Origin: Paludibacteraceae bacterium
GTDB taxonomy: Bacteria > Bacteroidota > Bacteroidia > Bacteroidales > Paludibacteraceae
Assembly: GCA_017547145.1 (NCBI GenBank)
Contig: JAFYQJ010000006.1
Coordinates: forward strand, 62,001 to 126,000
Direction: 5' to 3'
DNA length: 64,000 bases
Shown here: piece after piece, positions 7,743-17,393 of the stretch
Numbering within the stretch: the first letter of the stretch is position 1
Layout of the letters: every line of letters begins with the position of its first letter
Program-made: the position numbers and the translations under genes
The notes under the pieces: model-generated
What the model saw: only the letters and a program-made list of their open reading frames with translations
The model's database searches: none
Told to the model about the DNA's origin: nothing

Positions 7743-9058
7743 ACAAGTTCTCCAATTAAGGTCGCTGAAGTAGCGTCTATAATTTTTGCTTTAGCGTAAC
7801 TTCCTATTTTTAAATCTTTGCGTGGAACAATTACTACTTTATTTTGTGAGGTTCTGCCGTAAAGGTGTTCTTTTGAGCGTTTCGAAAATCCCTCTATAAG
7901 TATTTCGAAGCTTTTGCCAATGTCCATTTGATTCCGTTTTAAAGAACATTCGCTTTGAACTTGCATAATTTCATTTAAACGCTTTAGCTTTATTTCTTCT
8001 GAAATGTTATCTGGCAAATTGCGTGCTGCAAAAGTACCAGGACGTTCAGAATATTTAAACATAAAAGCCGAATCGAAACAAACTTCTCTCATAAGGTTTA
8101 GTGTGTCGTTGTGGTCTTCGTCTGTTTCGGAGTGGAATCCACAAAAAACATCCGTAGAAATACTACACTCAGGAATGATTCTTCTTATTGCATTTATTCG
8201 GTCAAGATACCATTCTCGTGTGTATTTACGATTCATTTTTTGTAATATAGCATTACTTCCAGATTGCACCGGCAAGTGAATACTTTTACAAATATTAGGA
8301 TGTTTTGCGATTGTTTCTAATGTCTTGTCCGACATGTCTTTGGGGTGCGATGTCGTAAATCGAATGCGTATATTAGGTGCTTCGGTTGCTACAATTTCAA
8401 GTAAATCGGCAAAATCAATTTCTTTTTCATTTTGTATAAATTTATAAGAATTAACATTTTGCCCTAAAAGTGTGATTTCTTTGAAACCTTTTGATTGTAA
8501 ATCTTTTACTTCGTTTAAAATGCTATTAATGTCGCGGCTGCGTTCGCGTCCGCGAGTGTAAGGAACGATGCAGTAGGAACAAAAATTATTGCATCCACGC
8601 ATAATAGATATAAATCCGCTAGTTGAGTTACCCATTCTTAAAGGGATAATCTCTTTGTATGTTTCTGTAGTTGAAAGTTTAACGTTTATTGCTTTTTCGC
8701 CTTGTTCGACTGCTCCAATAAGATTTGGAATGTCAAGGTAAGCATCAGGACCAACAACAATATCTACGCCGTGTTTTTCAAGCATTTCGTTTTGAACTCG
8801 TTCGGCCATACACCCAATTACTCCAATGATTAAATCTTGTTTCTTTTTTCGTAGTGAATTGAAATATTGCAAACGAGATAAAACCTTTTGCTCTGCATTG
8901 TCTCTAATAGAACAAGTGTTTATAAATATAAGGTTTGCATCAGAAATGTCGGTTGTTAAAGAAAATCCATCCATTTTTAATATAGAACCAACCACTTCGC
9001 TATCAGCAACATTCATTTGGCATCCGTAAGTTTCTATATAAAAGTTTTTCTTTTTCAT
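7739..9058 (-). CDS. miaB: tRNA-2-methylthio-N6-dimethylallyladenosine synthase
   Basis: A 439-residue radical-SAM methylthiotransferase that adds the 2-methylthio group to i6A37 in tRNAs reading UNN codons. The N-terminal UPF0004 domain carries the three auxiliary-cluster cysteines (GCQMN, NTCS, GCMAE). The radical SAM motif is CNNFCSYC (CxxxCxxC), followed by the TRAM domain at the C-terminus (ILIEGFSKRS...VVIVPRKDLKIGSYAKAKI). It lies 2 bases downstream of mutS on the same strand. The window also holds the relative mtaB, so the two subfamilies were separated by their diagnostic stretches (IVPYTRGRERSR here). Confidence 0.95.
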   Translation of the reverse strand: MKKKNFYIETYGCQMNVADSEVVGSILKMDGFSLTTDISDANLIFINTCSIRDNAEQKVLSRLQYFNSLRKKKQDLIIGVIGCMAERVQNEMLEKHGVDIVVGPDAYLDIPNLIGAVEQGEKAINVKLSTTETYKEIIPLRMGNSTSGFISIMRGCNNFCSYCIVPYTRGRERSRDINSILNEVKDLQSKGFKEITLLGQNVNSYKFIQNEKEIDFADLLEIVATEAPNIRIRFTTSHPKDMSDKTLETIAKHPNICKSIHLPVQSGSNAILQKMNRKYTREWYLDRINAIRRIIPECSISTDVFCGFHSETDEDHNDTLNLMREVCFDSAFMFKYSERPGTFAARNLPDNISEEIKLKRLNEIMQVQSECSLKRNQMDIGKSFEILIEGFSKRSKEHLYGRTSQNKVVIVPRKDLKIGSYAKAKIIDATSATLIGELV

Positions 9059-9060
9059 TG

Positions 9061-11682
9061 TTATTGTCGTTTACCTGTGATAATTTTTTTTATTTCATTC
9101 AATTTGTTGAGTGCCTCTATTGGTGTTAAATTGTTGATGTCGGCATTCTTTATTTCGTCCCTAATTTGTTCAAGAACAGGGTCATCTAATTGAAAAAAGC
9201 TTAATTGAATACCACTTTTTTCGTTTATTATTTCATTTATTGGTTTTGAAATATTGTCTTTGTTTTGTGATTTTTCTAGTTGAACAAGAATCTCTTCCGA
9301 TCGTTTTACTATACTAGGTGGCATACCTGCCATTTTTGCTACATGAATACCAAAACTATGTTCGCTTCCTCCTTTCAATAGTTTTCGCAAGAAAATTACT
9401 TTTTTGTCAATTTCTTTGACAGATACATTGTAATTTTTTATGCGTGAGAATGTGCGTTCCATTTCGTTCAATTCGTGGTAGTGAGTCGCAAATAGAGTTT
9501 TTGCTTTTAGAGTTGGATGCTCGTGAATATATTCAACAATTGCCCACGCAATAGAAATTCCGTCGTATGTGCTAGTTCCTCTTCCTAATTCGTCAAAAAG
9601 GACTAAACTTCTATCCGATAGATTATTCAAAATGCTAGCTGCTTCACTCATTTCTACCATGAATGTAGATTCTCCTGCGGATATGTTGTCGCTTGCACCT
9701 ACACGAGTAAATATTTTATCAACAAGACCTATTTTTGCAGATTCGGCAGGGACAAAACTTCCGATTTGTGCGAGAAGTACAATTAATGCTGTTTGTCGAA
9801 GTAGAGCCGATTTACCTGCCATATTTGGTCCTGTTATGATAATGATTTGTTGTTGTTTGTCATCAAGATAAACATCGTTTGGGATGTACTCTTCTCCAAT
9901 TGGTAGCCTTTTTTCAATAACAGGATGTCTTCCTGCTTTTATATCAAGAATGTTTTCTTCGGTAATAATTGGGCGAATGTAATTGTTTTCTTCTGCTATT
10001 TTTGCAAAAGAAAATAAGCAATCAATTTGTGCAATAATATTACAATTTATCTGAAGTGTAGATGTAAAATCGGAGATGAAACTAATAAGATTGTTGAAAA
10101 TGATTGATTCTAAAACACTAATTCGTTCTTCTGCACCTAAAATTTTTTCTTCGTACTCTTTTAATTCTTGAGTGATATAACGTTCTGCATTTACTAAAGT
10201 TTGTTTCCGAATCCACGTCTCTGGAACTTTTTCTTTATATGTGTTTCTTACTTCGATAAAATATCCGAAAACATTATTGTAGCCTACTTTTAAACTTGGT
10301 ATCTCTGTTCTTTCACTTTCGCGTTGTTGTATTTTTAGCAGAAAATCTTTCCCTGAAGTTGAAATATCTCGTAGCTCATCTAATTCTTCGTTGACCCCAC
10401 TGCGTATGATATTCCCTTTGGTTAGCAATAGTGGTGGGTTCTCGTTTATTTCTTTCTCAATTTTTTCTCGAATAGAGTTGCAATCAGAAATTTGTTCGCC
10501 AAGTGCTCTGATAAGTTCTTCATTGGAGTCGATACACATTTCTCTTATAGGTGCAATCGCACAAAGAGCATTTCTTAATTGCCAAATATCTCTAGGGGAA
10601 ACTCGTCCTACTGCAATTTTGGATACAATTCTTTCTAAATCGCCAATAAAAGACAGATGTTCATTAAGAAACTCTTTTTTATCGGGATTTCTGAAAAAAT
10701 ACTCAACTATTTGATGGCGTTTCGTAATTTGAAGTTCGTTTTTCAATGGAAAGGAAAGCCATCTTTTTAGTAATCGACCACCCATAGGAGTGTTTGTTTT
10801 GTCAATAACATCAATTAGGGCTTTGGCAGACTCATTGTTGCCAGAGTAAAGTTCAAGATTGCGAATTGTAAATTTATCCAACCAAACAAACTGATCTTTT
10901 TCTATTCTGGAAATTGTAGTAATATGTTTTAATTGCTCATGATGAGTGCTATCCATATAATAAAGAATTGCACCTGCAGCAATTATCGCATTGTTTAAGT
11001 TGGAAATTCCAAAACCTTTTAAATTTTTAGTTTCAAATTGTTTTAGTAATCTATTGGTCGCAGAATCTTCTGTATAAATCCAATCTTCTTGTTCAAAGGT
11101 GAGGTTTTTTTTGCCAAAAACTTCTTCGAAGATTTTTTTTTGAGTCCTTTCGTGTAAAATTTCTTTTGGAGCAAAGTTGTTGAGGATTTTTTCAATGTAA
11201 TCAAAAGAACCTTCTGCTACTAAAAATTCTCCAGTAGAAATATCAAGAAAAGCAGCCCCAATTATTGTTTTATTAAAGTGAACGGCAGCAAGAAAATTAT
11301 TTTCTTTATTAATAAGGATGTTGTCGTTAATAGAAACTCCAGGTGTTACAAGCTCGGTGATCCCACGTTTAACAAGTTTTTTTGTCGCTTTCGGATCTTC
11401 TAGTTGGTCACAAATAGCTACTCGTAGTCCAGCTCTAACAAGTTTTGGGAGATAGGTGTCTAAAGCATGATGAGGAAAGCCTGCCATATGAATAGCATTT
11501 TCAGTGTTTTTTGCTTTCATCGTTAGTGCAATGCCAAGAATTTCGGATCCTTTTATTGCATCATTACCATACATTTCATAAAAATCACCAACCCGAAACA
11601 ATAATAATGCTTCGGGATGTTGGTTTTTTATCTCATAGAATTGTTCCATGAGTGGAGTTTGTTTTTCTTTTGCTTTCACCAC
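9061..11682 (-). CDS. mutS: DNA mismatch repair protein MutS
   Basis: An 873-residue MutS, full length. The mismatch-recognition domain starts with [15 protein letters not shown] and the Phe-x-Glu wedge lies in VGDFYEMY. The clamp and core domains follow. The ATPase has Walker [12 protein letters not shown] (near residue 617), the Walker B region [17 protein letters not shown] and the HYHEL motif, plus the C-terminal dimerisation helix. It binds mispairs in post-replicative repair. It lies 2 bases downstream of the RNase G gene and 2 upstream of miaB, forming a tight operon; the adenine glycosylase MutY is encoded nearby, divergent from HU. Confidence 0.97.
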   Translation of the reverse strand: MVKAKEKQTPLMEQFYEIKNQHPEALLLFRVGDFYEMYGNDAIKGSEILGIALTMKAKNTENAIHMAGFPHHALDTYLPKLVRAGLRVAICDQLEDPKATKKLVKRGITELVTPGVSINDNILINKENNFLAAVHFNKTIIGAAFLDISTGEFLVAEGSFDYIEKILNNFAPKEILHERTQKKIFEEVFGKKNLTFEQEDWIYTEDSATNRLLKQFETKNLKGFGISNLNNAIIAAGAILYYMDSTHHEQLKHITTISRIEKDQFVWLDKFTIRNLELYSGNNESAKALIDVIDKTNTPMGGRLLKRWLSFPLKNELQITKRHQIVEYFFRNPDKKEFLNEHLSFIGDLERIVSKIAVGRVSPRDIWQLRNALCAIAPIREMCIDSNEELIRALGEQISDCNSIREKIEKEINENPPLLLTKGNIIRSGVNEELDELRDISTSGKDFLLKIQQRESERTEIPSLKVGYNNVFGYFIEVRNTYKEKVPETWIRKQTLVNAERYITQELKEYEEKILGAEERISVLESIIFNNLISFISDFTSTLQINCNIIAQIDCLFSFAKIAEENNYIRPIITEENILDIKAGRHPVIEKRLPIGEEYIPNDVYLDDKQQQIIIITGPNMAGKSALLRQTALIVLLAQIGSFVPAESAKIGLVDKIFTRVGASDNISAGESTFMVEMSEAASILNNLSDRSLVLFDELGRGTSTYDGISIAWAIVEYIHEHPTLKAKTLFATHYHELNEMERTFSRIKNYNVSVKEIDKKVIFLRKLLKGGSEHSFGIHVAKMAGMPPSIVKRSEEILVQLEKSQNKDNISKPINEIINEKSGIQLSFFQLDDPVLEQIRDEIKNADINNLTPIEALNKLNEIKKIITGKRQ

Positions 11683-11684
11683 TT

Positions 11685-13244
11685 TTATTCGTGTAAATTT
11701 ATTTCTTCTTTTTTAGCAGTAAGAAACCTATATTGTAAAAATCCTAAACTTTGTATAGGTTGAATTTTTAAGTTGATTTTATATTTAAATTTCCATTTTC
11801 TGTATAAAGAAAAGAATCCTTTTTTTATATATGCATCAATGTAAGGATGTACCTGAAGAATTACCTTTTTGTATTTATAATTTTTTTCTGTTACCAAAAA
11901 GTCTAATTGGTCTTCAAGTTGATCTGTAAATAAAATGGAAGGTTTTGTTTTCCCTTTTCCAAAACAAGTAGGGCATGTTTCCTCTACATCTACTGAAATC
12001 GCAGGACGTACACGATGTCTAGTAATTTGCATTAAGCAAAATTTGCTTAATGGTAAAATGTTATGACGAGCTCTATCTTCCGACATTAATTGCGTCATGT
12101 AATCGTATAGAGTTTGTCGATTGTCAGAATCGGCAAGGTCAATAAAATCAATAACAATAATACCTCCAATATCTCGAAGACGTATTTGATGTGCAATTTC
12201 TTCTGCTGCAGCAAGGTTAACTTCTAAGGCATTTTCCTCTTGTCCTTTTGAAGATCTTGTTCTATTCCCGCTATTAACATCTATTACAGTTAAAGCTTCT
12301 GTATGCTCTATAATGAGATAGGCTCCTCGCTTAAATGATACTGTTCGTCCAAATAATGATTTTATTTGTTTTGTTATTGCAAAATGGTCAAAAATAGGAG
12401 TTTCTTCGTTGTAGAATTTGATAATATTCTTGCATTCGGGAGCAATAAGTTTTACATAATCACATATTTCTTGATAAACCTCTTTATTGTTAACATAAAT
12501 ACTCTCAAAATTAGGAGTAAAAACGTCTCGTAATAAACTTTCTGTACGATTTATCTCTTCTAAAATGAGTTCGTTGCCTTTAGATTTTTGTATGGAAAGA
12601 ATAGCTGACTCCCAACGTTTTGTTAGAATCTTTAATTCGTTGTCTAATTCGGTAACTTTTTTTCCCTCGGCAACTGTTCTAATGATGACTCCGTAATTTT
12701 CAGGTTTTAAACTCTTAACCAAATTGCGCAAACGATTTCTCTCTTCTTTAGAAGAAATTTTTTGAGAAACAGTTGTTTTGTTTTGGAACGGAAGTAAAAC
12801 AATGTTTCTTCCGGCAAGAGAAATCTCTCCTGTTAAACGAGCTCCTTTTGTTGAAATGGGTTCTTTTATGACTTGAACTAAAATCTTTTGCCCCGTAGAA
12901 AGTATATTTGCAATGTTACCTTCTTTTTCTAAATCGTTAGATTCATCTACTTTTATTTCTGGTTTTCTTTTTCTATCGGCAAGAATATTTTTGGTGAATT
13001 CGTTAGTAGCAGAAAACGATCTTCCTAAATCTAAATAATGTAAAAACCCTTCTTTGTCTTGACCAATATCAATAAAAGCTGCATTAAGTCCGGGCATTAT
13101 TTTTTTGACAGTACCAATAAAAATATTCCCCACCAAACAAGCATTTTTATGTTCTTCTTTGATGAATTCTACAACGCGTTCGTCTTTTAGTAGTGCAATT
13201 GATATTGCTTCTTGTTGTACATCAATTATTATTTCGTTTCCCAT
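11685..13244 (-). CDS. rng: Ribonuclease G/E family endoribonuclease
   Basis: A 519-residue Rne/Rng protein, short like RNase G. An S1 RNA-binding domain occupies the N-terminus ([30 protein letters not shown]). The catalytic DNase I-like region contains [18 protein letters not shown] with the metal-binding aspartates. The zinc-link Cys pair is in [12 protein letters not shown]. It cleaves single-stranded AU-rich RNA in rRNA maturation and mRNA turnover. Upstream lie a small basic ribosomal-type protein and HU, separated by a hairpin that may terminate or attenuate read-through. The long degradosome scaffold tail of E. coli RNase E is absent. Confidence 0.93.
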   Translation of the reverse strand: MGNEIIIDVQQEAISIALLKDERVVEFIKEEHKNACLVGNIFIGTVKKIMPGLNAAFIDIGQDKEGFLHYLDLGRSFSATNEFTKNILADRKRKPEIKVDESNDLEKEGNIANILSTGQKILVQVIKEPISTKGARLTGEISLAGRNIVLLPFQNKTTVSQKISSKEERNRLRNLVKSLKPENYGVIIRTVAEGKKVTELDNELKILTKRWESAILSIQKSKGNELILEEINRTESLLRDVFTPNFESIYVNNKEVYQEICDYVKLIAPECKNIIKFYNEETPIFDHFAITKQIKSLFGRTVSFKRGAYLIIEHTEALTVIDVNSGNRTRSSKGQEENALEVNLAAAEEIAHQIRLRDIGGIIVIDFIDLADSDNRQTLYDYMTQLMSEDRARHNILPLSKFCLMQITRHRVRPAISVDVEETCPTCFGKGKTKPSILFTDQLEDQLDFLVTEKNYKYKKVILQVHPYIDAYIKKGFFSLYRKWKFKYKINLKIQPIQSLGFLQYRFLTAKKEEINLHE

Positions 13245-13261
13245 GTGTTATTCTTTGATAA

Positions 13262-13307
13262 AAAAAACAAACTAAAAGACAAAAAATGTTCTTAAAGTTT
13301 GTTTTTT
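13262..13307. terminator. Hairpin between the 30-residue gene and rng
   Basis: AAAAAACAAACT (13262-13273) pairs perfectly with AGTTTGTTTTTT (13296-13307) around a 22-nt loop. The A- and T-rich arms give a terminator-like element on either strand. Confidence 0.55.
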
Positions 13308-13319
13308 CTTTTAGACCAA

Positions 13320-13412
13320 TTATTTTTTCTTTTTGTGTCGGTCTTTTCTCAATCGTTTTTTACGTTTGTGTGTAGACATCTTGTGTCCTTTTCTTTTTTT
13401 ACCGCTTGGCAT
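13320..13412 (-). CDS. 30-residue basic protein of the bS22/mS38 (AURKAIP1/COX24) type
   Basis: Reading the minus strand from 13412 gives a 30-residue protein starting MPSGKKRKGHKMSTHKRKK and ending in four lysines, then TAA. Nearly every residue after the start is Lys, Arg or His. Bacteroidota encode a very similar small protein annotated as AURKAIP1/COX24-domain, related to mitochondrial mS38 and the short bacterial ribosomal protein bS22. It presumably binds rRNA near the decoding centre of the 30S subunit. It sits between HU and RNase G. It is below the usual length cut-off of gene finders, and a spurious opposite-strand frame covers it. Confidence 0.85.
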   Translation of the reverse strand: MPSGKKRKGHKMSTHKRKKRLRKDRHKKKK

Positions 13413-13441
13413 ATTCTTATAGTTTTAAAAATTCTAGAATC

Positions 13442-13717
13442 TTATTTTTTTACAACGCTTACAAATGTTTTTGCAGGTTTAAATGCAGGAATGTTGTGAG
13501 CAGGAATGATAATAGTTGTTTCTTTTGAAATGTTACGTGCTGTTTTTTGAGCTCTTTTCTTAACAATGAAACTACCAAAACCACGAAGATAAACATTCTC
13601 ATCATTTGCTAATGAATCTTTGACAACATCCATAAACGACTCAACCGTTTGAAGGACTGTAAGTTTGTCAATACCTGTTTTCTTTGAAATTTCGTTTACA
13701 ATATCAGCTTTAGTCAT
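13442..13717 (-). CDS. HU/IHF-family DNA-binding protein
   Basis: A 91-residue nucleoid protein. The N-terminal helices (TKADIVNEISKKTGIDKLTV) and the beta-arm core (VYLRGFGSFIVKKRAQKTAR) followed by IPAHNIPAFKPAKTF are typical of HU. It bends DNA and compacts the chromosome. It is the first gene of a run on the minus strand (HU, small basic protein, then rng-mutS-miaB) and has its own -7 box at 13768-13775, giving a 50-nt leader. Confidence 0.93.
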   Translation of the reverse strand: MTKADIVNEISKKTGIDKLTVLQTVESFMDVVKDSLANDENVYLRGFGSFIVKKRAQKTARNISKETTIIIPAHNIPAFKPAKTFVSVVKK

Positions 13718-13767
13718 TTTTTTATATTTTTATGATTATACGATTATTATTATCATTTTTAGGTTTG

Positions 13768-13775
13768 CAAAAATA
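13768..13775 (-). promoter_or_regulatory. Bacteroidetes -7 box for the HU gene
   Basis: TATTTTTG followed by C on the minus strand matches TAnnTTTG, 50 nt before the ATG. On the plus strand a one-mismatch box CATCTTTG (13850-13857) precedes mutY, so the two genes are divergent. Confidence 0.6.
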
Positions 13776-13880
13776 GAATTAAAAAAGGAAAAACTGAAAC
13801 TTTTTGAATATTTTTTTTATTTTCTTTTCTATCCTTACTTATTAATAATCATCTTTGCAGTGATTTTTTGATATTTTAGA

Positions 13881-14975
13881 ATGGAGCAAGTAGATTTATT
13901 TTTATTAAATAGTGATGAAATTACTCGAGTGCAAACAAGATTGCATTTGTGGTACAAGCAAAATTGTCGATTGCTACCATGGAGAGAAGTGTCTGATCCG
14001 TATTTAATTTGGATTTCGGAAGTGATTCTTCAGCAAACACGAGTTGATCAGGCTTTAGATTATTATCAAAAATTTGTAACACAATTTCCTACGGTTGTTC
14101 ATTTAGCATCGGCCGATGAAAATAGTGTATTAAAATGTTGGCAAGGCCTTGGTTATTATTCTCGAGCAAGAAATTTACATGCTTCAGCAAAAATTATAGC
14201 CACGCATTTTAATGGCAATTTTCCTAAAACGTATGCTGAAATACGACAGTTAAAAGGTGTAGGAGATTATACTGCCGCTGCAATATGTTCGTTTGCTTAT
14301 AATTTGCCATATGCGGTTTTAGATGGGAATGTTTATCGCTTTTTATCAAGATATTTTGCACTAGAAACCCCTATTGATACTACTTCAGGAAGGTATGAGT
14401 TTTCGCATCTTGCCGATTTGTTACTTGATAAAGAAAATCCTGCTTTGCATAATCAAGCCATGATGGAAATGGGTGCTGTTCAGTGTGTTGTGAAGAATCC
14501 TAAATGTGAATTGTGCCCATTAAAAGATAGTTGTAAGGCTCGAAAATATGAATTGGTAGATTTCTATCCTGTGAAATCTAAGAAAATAAAAACAAGAAAT
14601 CGTTATTTTTATTATTTCCTTATTAAATATAAGGAATCTATTTTTTTACGACAACGTTCGGAAGCAGATGTTTGGAGAAAACTTTATGAATTCCCATTGT
14701 TTGAAGCTGATTTTTCAATCTCCTCGGAGGAGGTTGTACAGCATGAAAGTGTTCAAAAATTTTTGAAGAATGGTTTCCTTTTAAAAAGAATTTCTAACGT
14801 AAAAAAACATGTTTTAAGTCATCAACATATTTATGCTCAATGTTTTTATGTGGAGATTGATGAAGTAAATGCTTATTTGTTAGATAATTATGAATGTGTT
14901 GGCTTTAATGATGTAGAAAATTATCCGATTTCTCGTTTAGTAGAGATATTTATGAATGAATATTTGGAAATGTAG
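13881..14975 (+). CDS. mutY: A/G-specific adenine glycosylase
   Basis: A 364-residue base-excision glycosylase that removes adenine mispaired with 8-oxoguanine. The catalytic Glu lies in ISEVILQQTRVDQA, the helix-hairpin-helix in LKGVGDYTAAAI, and the catalytic Asp in AVLDGNVYRFLS. The 4Fe-4S loop has the exact spacing C-x6-C-x2-C-x5-C (CVVKNPKCELCPLKDSC). A NUDIX-like 8-oxoG recognition domain fills the C-terminal third. The order mutY-ssb-gldE-gldD is a familiar Bacteroidota arrangement. Confidence 0.95.
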   Translation: MEQVDLFLLNSDEITRVQTRLHLWYKQNCRLLPWREVSDPYLIWISEVILQQTRVDQALDYYQKFVTQFPTVVHLASADENSVLKCWQGLGYYSRARNLHASAKIIATHFNGNFPKTYAEIRQLKGVGDYTAAAICSFAYNLPYAVLDGNVYRFLSRYFALETPIDTTSGRYEFSHLADLLLDKENPALHNQAMMEMGAVQCVVKNPKCELCPLKDSCKARKYELVDFYPVKSKKIKTRNRYFYYFLIKYKESIFLRQRSEADVWRKLYEFPLFEADFSISSEEVVQHESVQKFLKNGFLLKRISNVKKHVLSHQHIYAQCFYVEIDEVNAYLLDNYECVGFNDVENYPISRLVEIFMNEYLEM

Positions 14976-15021
14976 AAATGTTTTGTTTTCTTTACAAAAG
15001 AATTTTTTAATAAGTTAAGTT

Positions 15022-15468
15022 ATGTCAATGAATAAAGTTATTTTAATTGGAAATGTGGGGAAAGACCCTGATGTTAAGTATTTTGATTCTGGTAGTGCAC
15101 AAGCTACTTTTCCATTAGCAACATCAGAGCGTGGTTATAAGTTACAAAATGGAACTGAAGTTCCTGAAAGAACAGAATGGCACAATGTAGTAGTTCGTAA
15201 AGAATCTGTTTCTTTTGTGGAAAAGTATGTAAAAAAGGGTTCACAAGTTTATGTAGAAGGCAAAATTCGCTATCGTTCGTACGATGATGCAAGTGGAGCA
15301 AAACGTTATATTACTGAAATTATGTGTGAAAAAATAGAATTTTTTGGATCACGTAGGACAGAACGCTCTCCTGAACAACCAGTGCAAGCTCCTGCTAATG
15401 TGAATAATACTGAATCTTTTGATGCAAATGCATCTGTAGCTGATGGGGCAGATGATTTGCCGTTTTAA
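15022..15468 (+). CDS. ssb: Single-stranded DNA-binding protein
   Basis: A 148-residue SSB. The OB fold opens with MNKVILIGNVGKDPDV and contains ERTEWHNVVV and YVEGKIRYRSYDD. A short Pro/Asn/Ala linker leads to the acidic tip DDLPF that recruits replication and repair partners. An ATG two codons further in (15028) is an equally possible start. It lies 46 bases after mutY and ends just before a strong terminator. Confidence 0.95.
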   Translation: MSMNKVILIGNVGKDPDVKYFDSGSAQATFPLATSERGYKLQNGTEVPERTEWHNVVVRKESVSFVEKYVKKGSQVYVEGKIRYRSYDDASGAKRYITEIMCEKIEFFGSRRTERSPEQPVQAPANVNNTESFDANASVADGADDLPF

Positions 15469-15490
15469 TGGTACTCTGTAGAAAAATTTT

Positions 15491-15498
15491 TAATTTTG
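15491..15498 (+). promoter_or_regulatory. Candidate -7 box for gldE inside the ssb terminator region
   Basis: TAATTTTG followed by C matches TAnnTTTG. It abuts the left arm of the terminator hairpin, so transcripts starting here would begin within the hairpin and escape it. Confidence 0.45.
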
Positions 15499-15527
15499 CA
15501 AGGATGGTTTCCCATCCTTGTTTTTTT
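15499..15527 (+). terminator. Intrinsic terminator after ssb
   Basis: CAAGGATGG and CCATCCTTG form a perfect 9-bp stem with a TTTC loop, followed by seven T residues. Confidence 0.85.
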
Positions 15528-15545
15528 ATTTAATAATAAAATATA

Positions 15546-16841
15546 ATGTTTGATTTACTCGTTATTTATTCAAATCCTTTAACACTAGGTTTAATTTTTA
15601 TTTTACTGATATGCTTGTTGTTATTGTTAGTTTCTGCCTTGGTTTCTGCTTCTGAAGTTGCTTTTTTTTCGTTGTCGCCACAGCATCTTTTAGATTTAAA
15701 AAATACCGCTTCAGATAAGGATAAACGTATATTGAATTTATTGAAAGATTCAAAAAGGTTGCTGGCAACGATATTGATAGCTAATAATTTTGTTAATATT
15801 TTGTTGGTTGTTTTATCAGCATATTTTATATCTGCGTGGTTCGATTTCTCGGAAGCTCCATTATGGGAATTTTTTGTTGAAACAGTTGTAATTACTTTTT
15901 TATTGCTTTTTTTTGGCGAAATTTTACCAAAGGTTTATGCTTCACAAAATGCACTTAAATTTTCTAGGTTTATAGTTGACTTTATTTACTTTTTACGAAA
16001 AGTATTGAGCCCTTTTTCTAAAATATTAGTGGTTTCAACAAAGGTATTAAACAAGCGTATGAAGCGACATAGTCAAGAAAATTTATCAATGGACGAAATA
16101 TCAGAAGCGTTAGAATTGACTACGAATGTAGAGGAGGAAGAAAAAGATATGTTACAAGGTATTGTTCATTTTGGCAATACATTGGTAGAGGGAGCTATGA
16201 CTTCGCGTATTGATATGGAAGTGTTGAATATAAAAACGCCTTTTAATAAAGTCTTAGAGAAAATTGTTGAGTGTGGTTATTCGAGAATTCCTGTTTATTC
16301 GGGTTCTTATGACGATATCAAAGGAGTTTTGTATATAAAAGATTTGATTCCTTATATTGGTTATGCTTCAAATTTTAAATGGCAATCGTTGATACGTCCT
16401 GCATATTTTGTCCCTGAAACAAAAAAAATAGATGACTTGTTGAGCGATTTTCAAAAAAATAAAACCCACATGGCTATTGTAGTTGACGAGTTTGGAGGAA
16501 CTTCGGGATTAATAACGATGGAAGACATTTTAGAAGAAATTATGGGGGAAATAGAAGATGAGTACGACGAAGATGAATCTTTGTATACAAAAGTTGATGA
16601 TGCGACTTATATTTTTGAAGCAAAGATTTTGTTAAATGATTTTTATCGAGTTACAGATATTTCTGATGCTGAATTTGAAGATGTTGCAGTTGATGTTGAT
16701 TCTTTAGCTGGATTGATTTTAGAACTAAAAGGTGAAATACCAAATAAAAACGAAAAAATAACTTATAAAAATTATACGTTTGAAATTTTGTCTTCTGATA
16801 ATAGAAGAATTAAAAAAGTGAAATTTTACATAGAAAAATGA
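15546..16841 (+). CDS. gldE: Gliding-motility-associated CNNM/CBS transporter GldE
   Basis: A 431-residue membrane protein of the CorC/HlyC (CNNM) family. An N-terminal DUF21 domain has about four hydrophobic segments (LGLIFILLICLLLLLVSAL at 15-33, then near 75, 105 and 130). A CBS pair follows (GAMTSRIDMEVLNI; YSRIPVYSGSYDDIKGVLYIKDL; HMAIVVDEFGGTSGLITMEDILEEIMGEI), then a CorC-HlyC domain. Immediate translational overlap with gldD (4 bases) identifies it as GldE, which supports GldD in Flavobacterium gliding and T9SS function. A role in ion transport is likely from the family but not shown. Confidence 0.88.
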   Translation: MFDLLVIYSNPLTLGLIFILLICLLLLLVSALVSASEVAFFSLSPQHLLDLKNTASDKDKRILNLLKDSKRLLATILIANNFVNILLVVLSAYFISAWFDFSEAPLWEFFVETVVITFLLLFFGEILPKVYASQNALKFSRFIVDFIYFLRKVLSPFSKILVVSTKVLNKRMKRHSQENLSMDEISEALELTTNVEEEEKDMLQGIVHFGNTLVEGAMTSRIDMEVLNIKTPFNKVLEKIVECGYSRIPVYSGSYDDIKGVLYIKDLIPYIGYASNFKWQSLIRPAYFVPETKKIDDLLSDFQKNKTHMAIVVDEFGGTSGLITMEDILEEIMGEIEDEYDEDESLYTKVDDATYIFEAKILLNDFYRVTDISDAEFEDVAVDVDSLAGLILELKGEIPNKNEKITYKNYTFEILSSDNRRIKKVKFYIEK

Positions 16842-17392
16842 AGAAATATTTAATCATAATAAGTCTATTGGTTTTTGTGGCTTGTAAGAAGGAAATTGTA
16901 CCTCGTCCGTATGGTTATTTTCGTGTAGACTTGCCTCCGAATGAATATGCGGTGTTTGATTCGATAGTGTCTTATGATTTTGATATATCTAAATATGCTT
17001 TTATTGAAAAACACCAATCGAATAAAAATATCGATATCTATTATCCAATAGTAGATGGCACGATTTATTGTACTTACGAAACTTTTAATGCAAATGATTT
17101 CCGAAAAGTATCGGAAGAATCGAGGGCGTTAGCTTACAAACATGTCGTTCGTGCAGAAGCTATAACAGAACATGTTTTTGTAAACGAAGAAGCAAAAGTA
17201 TATGGTATTTTGTACGATTTTAAAGGAAATACAGCCTCGCCAGTACAATTTTTTTTAACGGATAGTGTTCATCAATATTTTCGAGGGTCTCTTTATTTTA
17301 ATGCACGTCCTAATGCTGATTCTATAGCTCCTATGATGGCTTTTGTACGAGAAGATATTGTACGTTTGATAGAGACTTTTAAGTGGAAATAA
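16838..17392 (+). CDS. gldD: Gliding motility lipoprotein GldD
   Basis: A 184-residue lipoprotein (signal MKKYLIIISLLVFVAC, Cys16) with the GldD signature PRPYGYFRVDLPPNEY directly after the lipid anchor. The rest has the family pattern SYDFDISKYAFIE, NIDIYYP, KVYGILYDFKGNTASPVQFFLTDS and FRGSLYFNARPNADS. GldD is required for gliding in Flavobacterium and is found in most T9SS-bearing Bacteroidota, where it may act in envelope assembly of the machine. It overlaps gldE by ATGA and is followed by a phosphopantetheinyl transferase 1 base later. Confidence 0.9.
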   Translation: MKKYLIIISLLVFVACKKEIVPRPYGYFRVDLPPNEYAVFDSIVSYDFDISKYAFIEKHQSNKNIDIYYPIVDGTIYCTYETFNANDFRKVSEESRALAYKHVVRAEAITEHVFVNEEAKVYGILYDFKGNTASPVQFFLTDSVHQYFRGSLYFNARPNADSIAPMMAFVREDIVRLIETFKWK

Positions 17393-17393
17393 A

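Noticed and set aside
13299-13499. Plus-strand open frame of 66 codons, Phe-rich
   Set aside because: It is the reverse of the small basic ribosomal-type gene and the end of HU, both clearly real.
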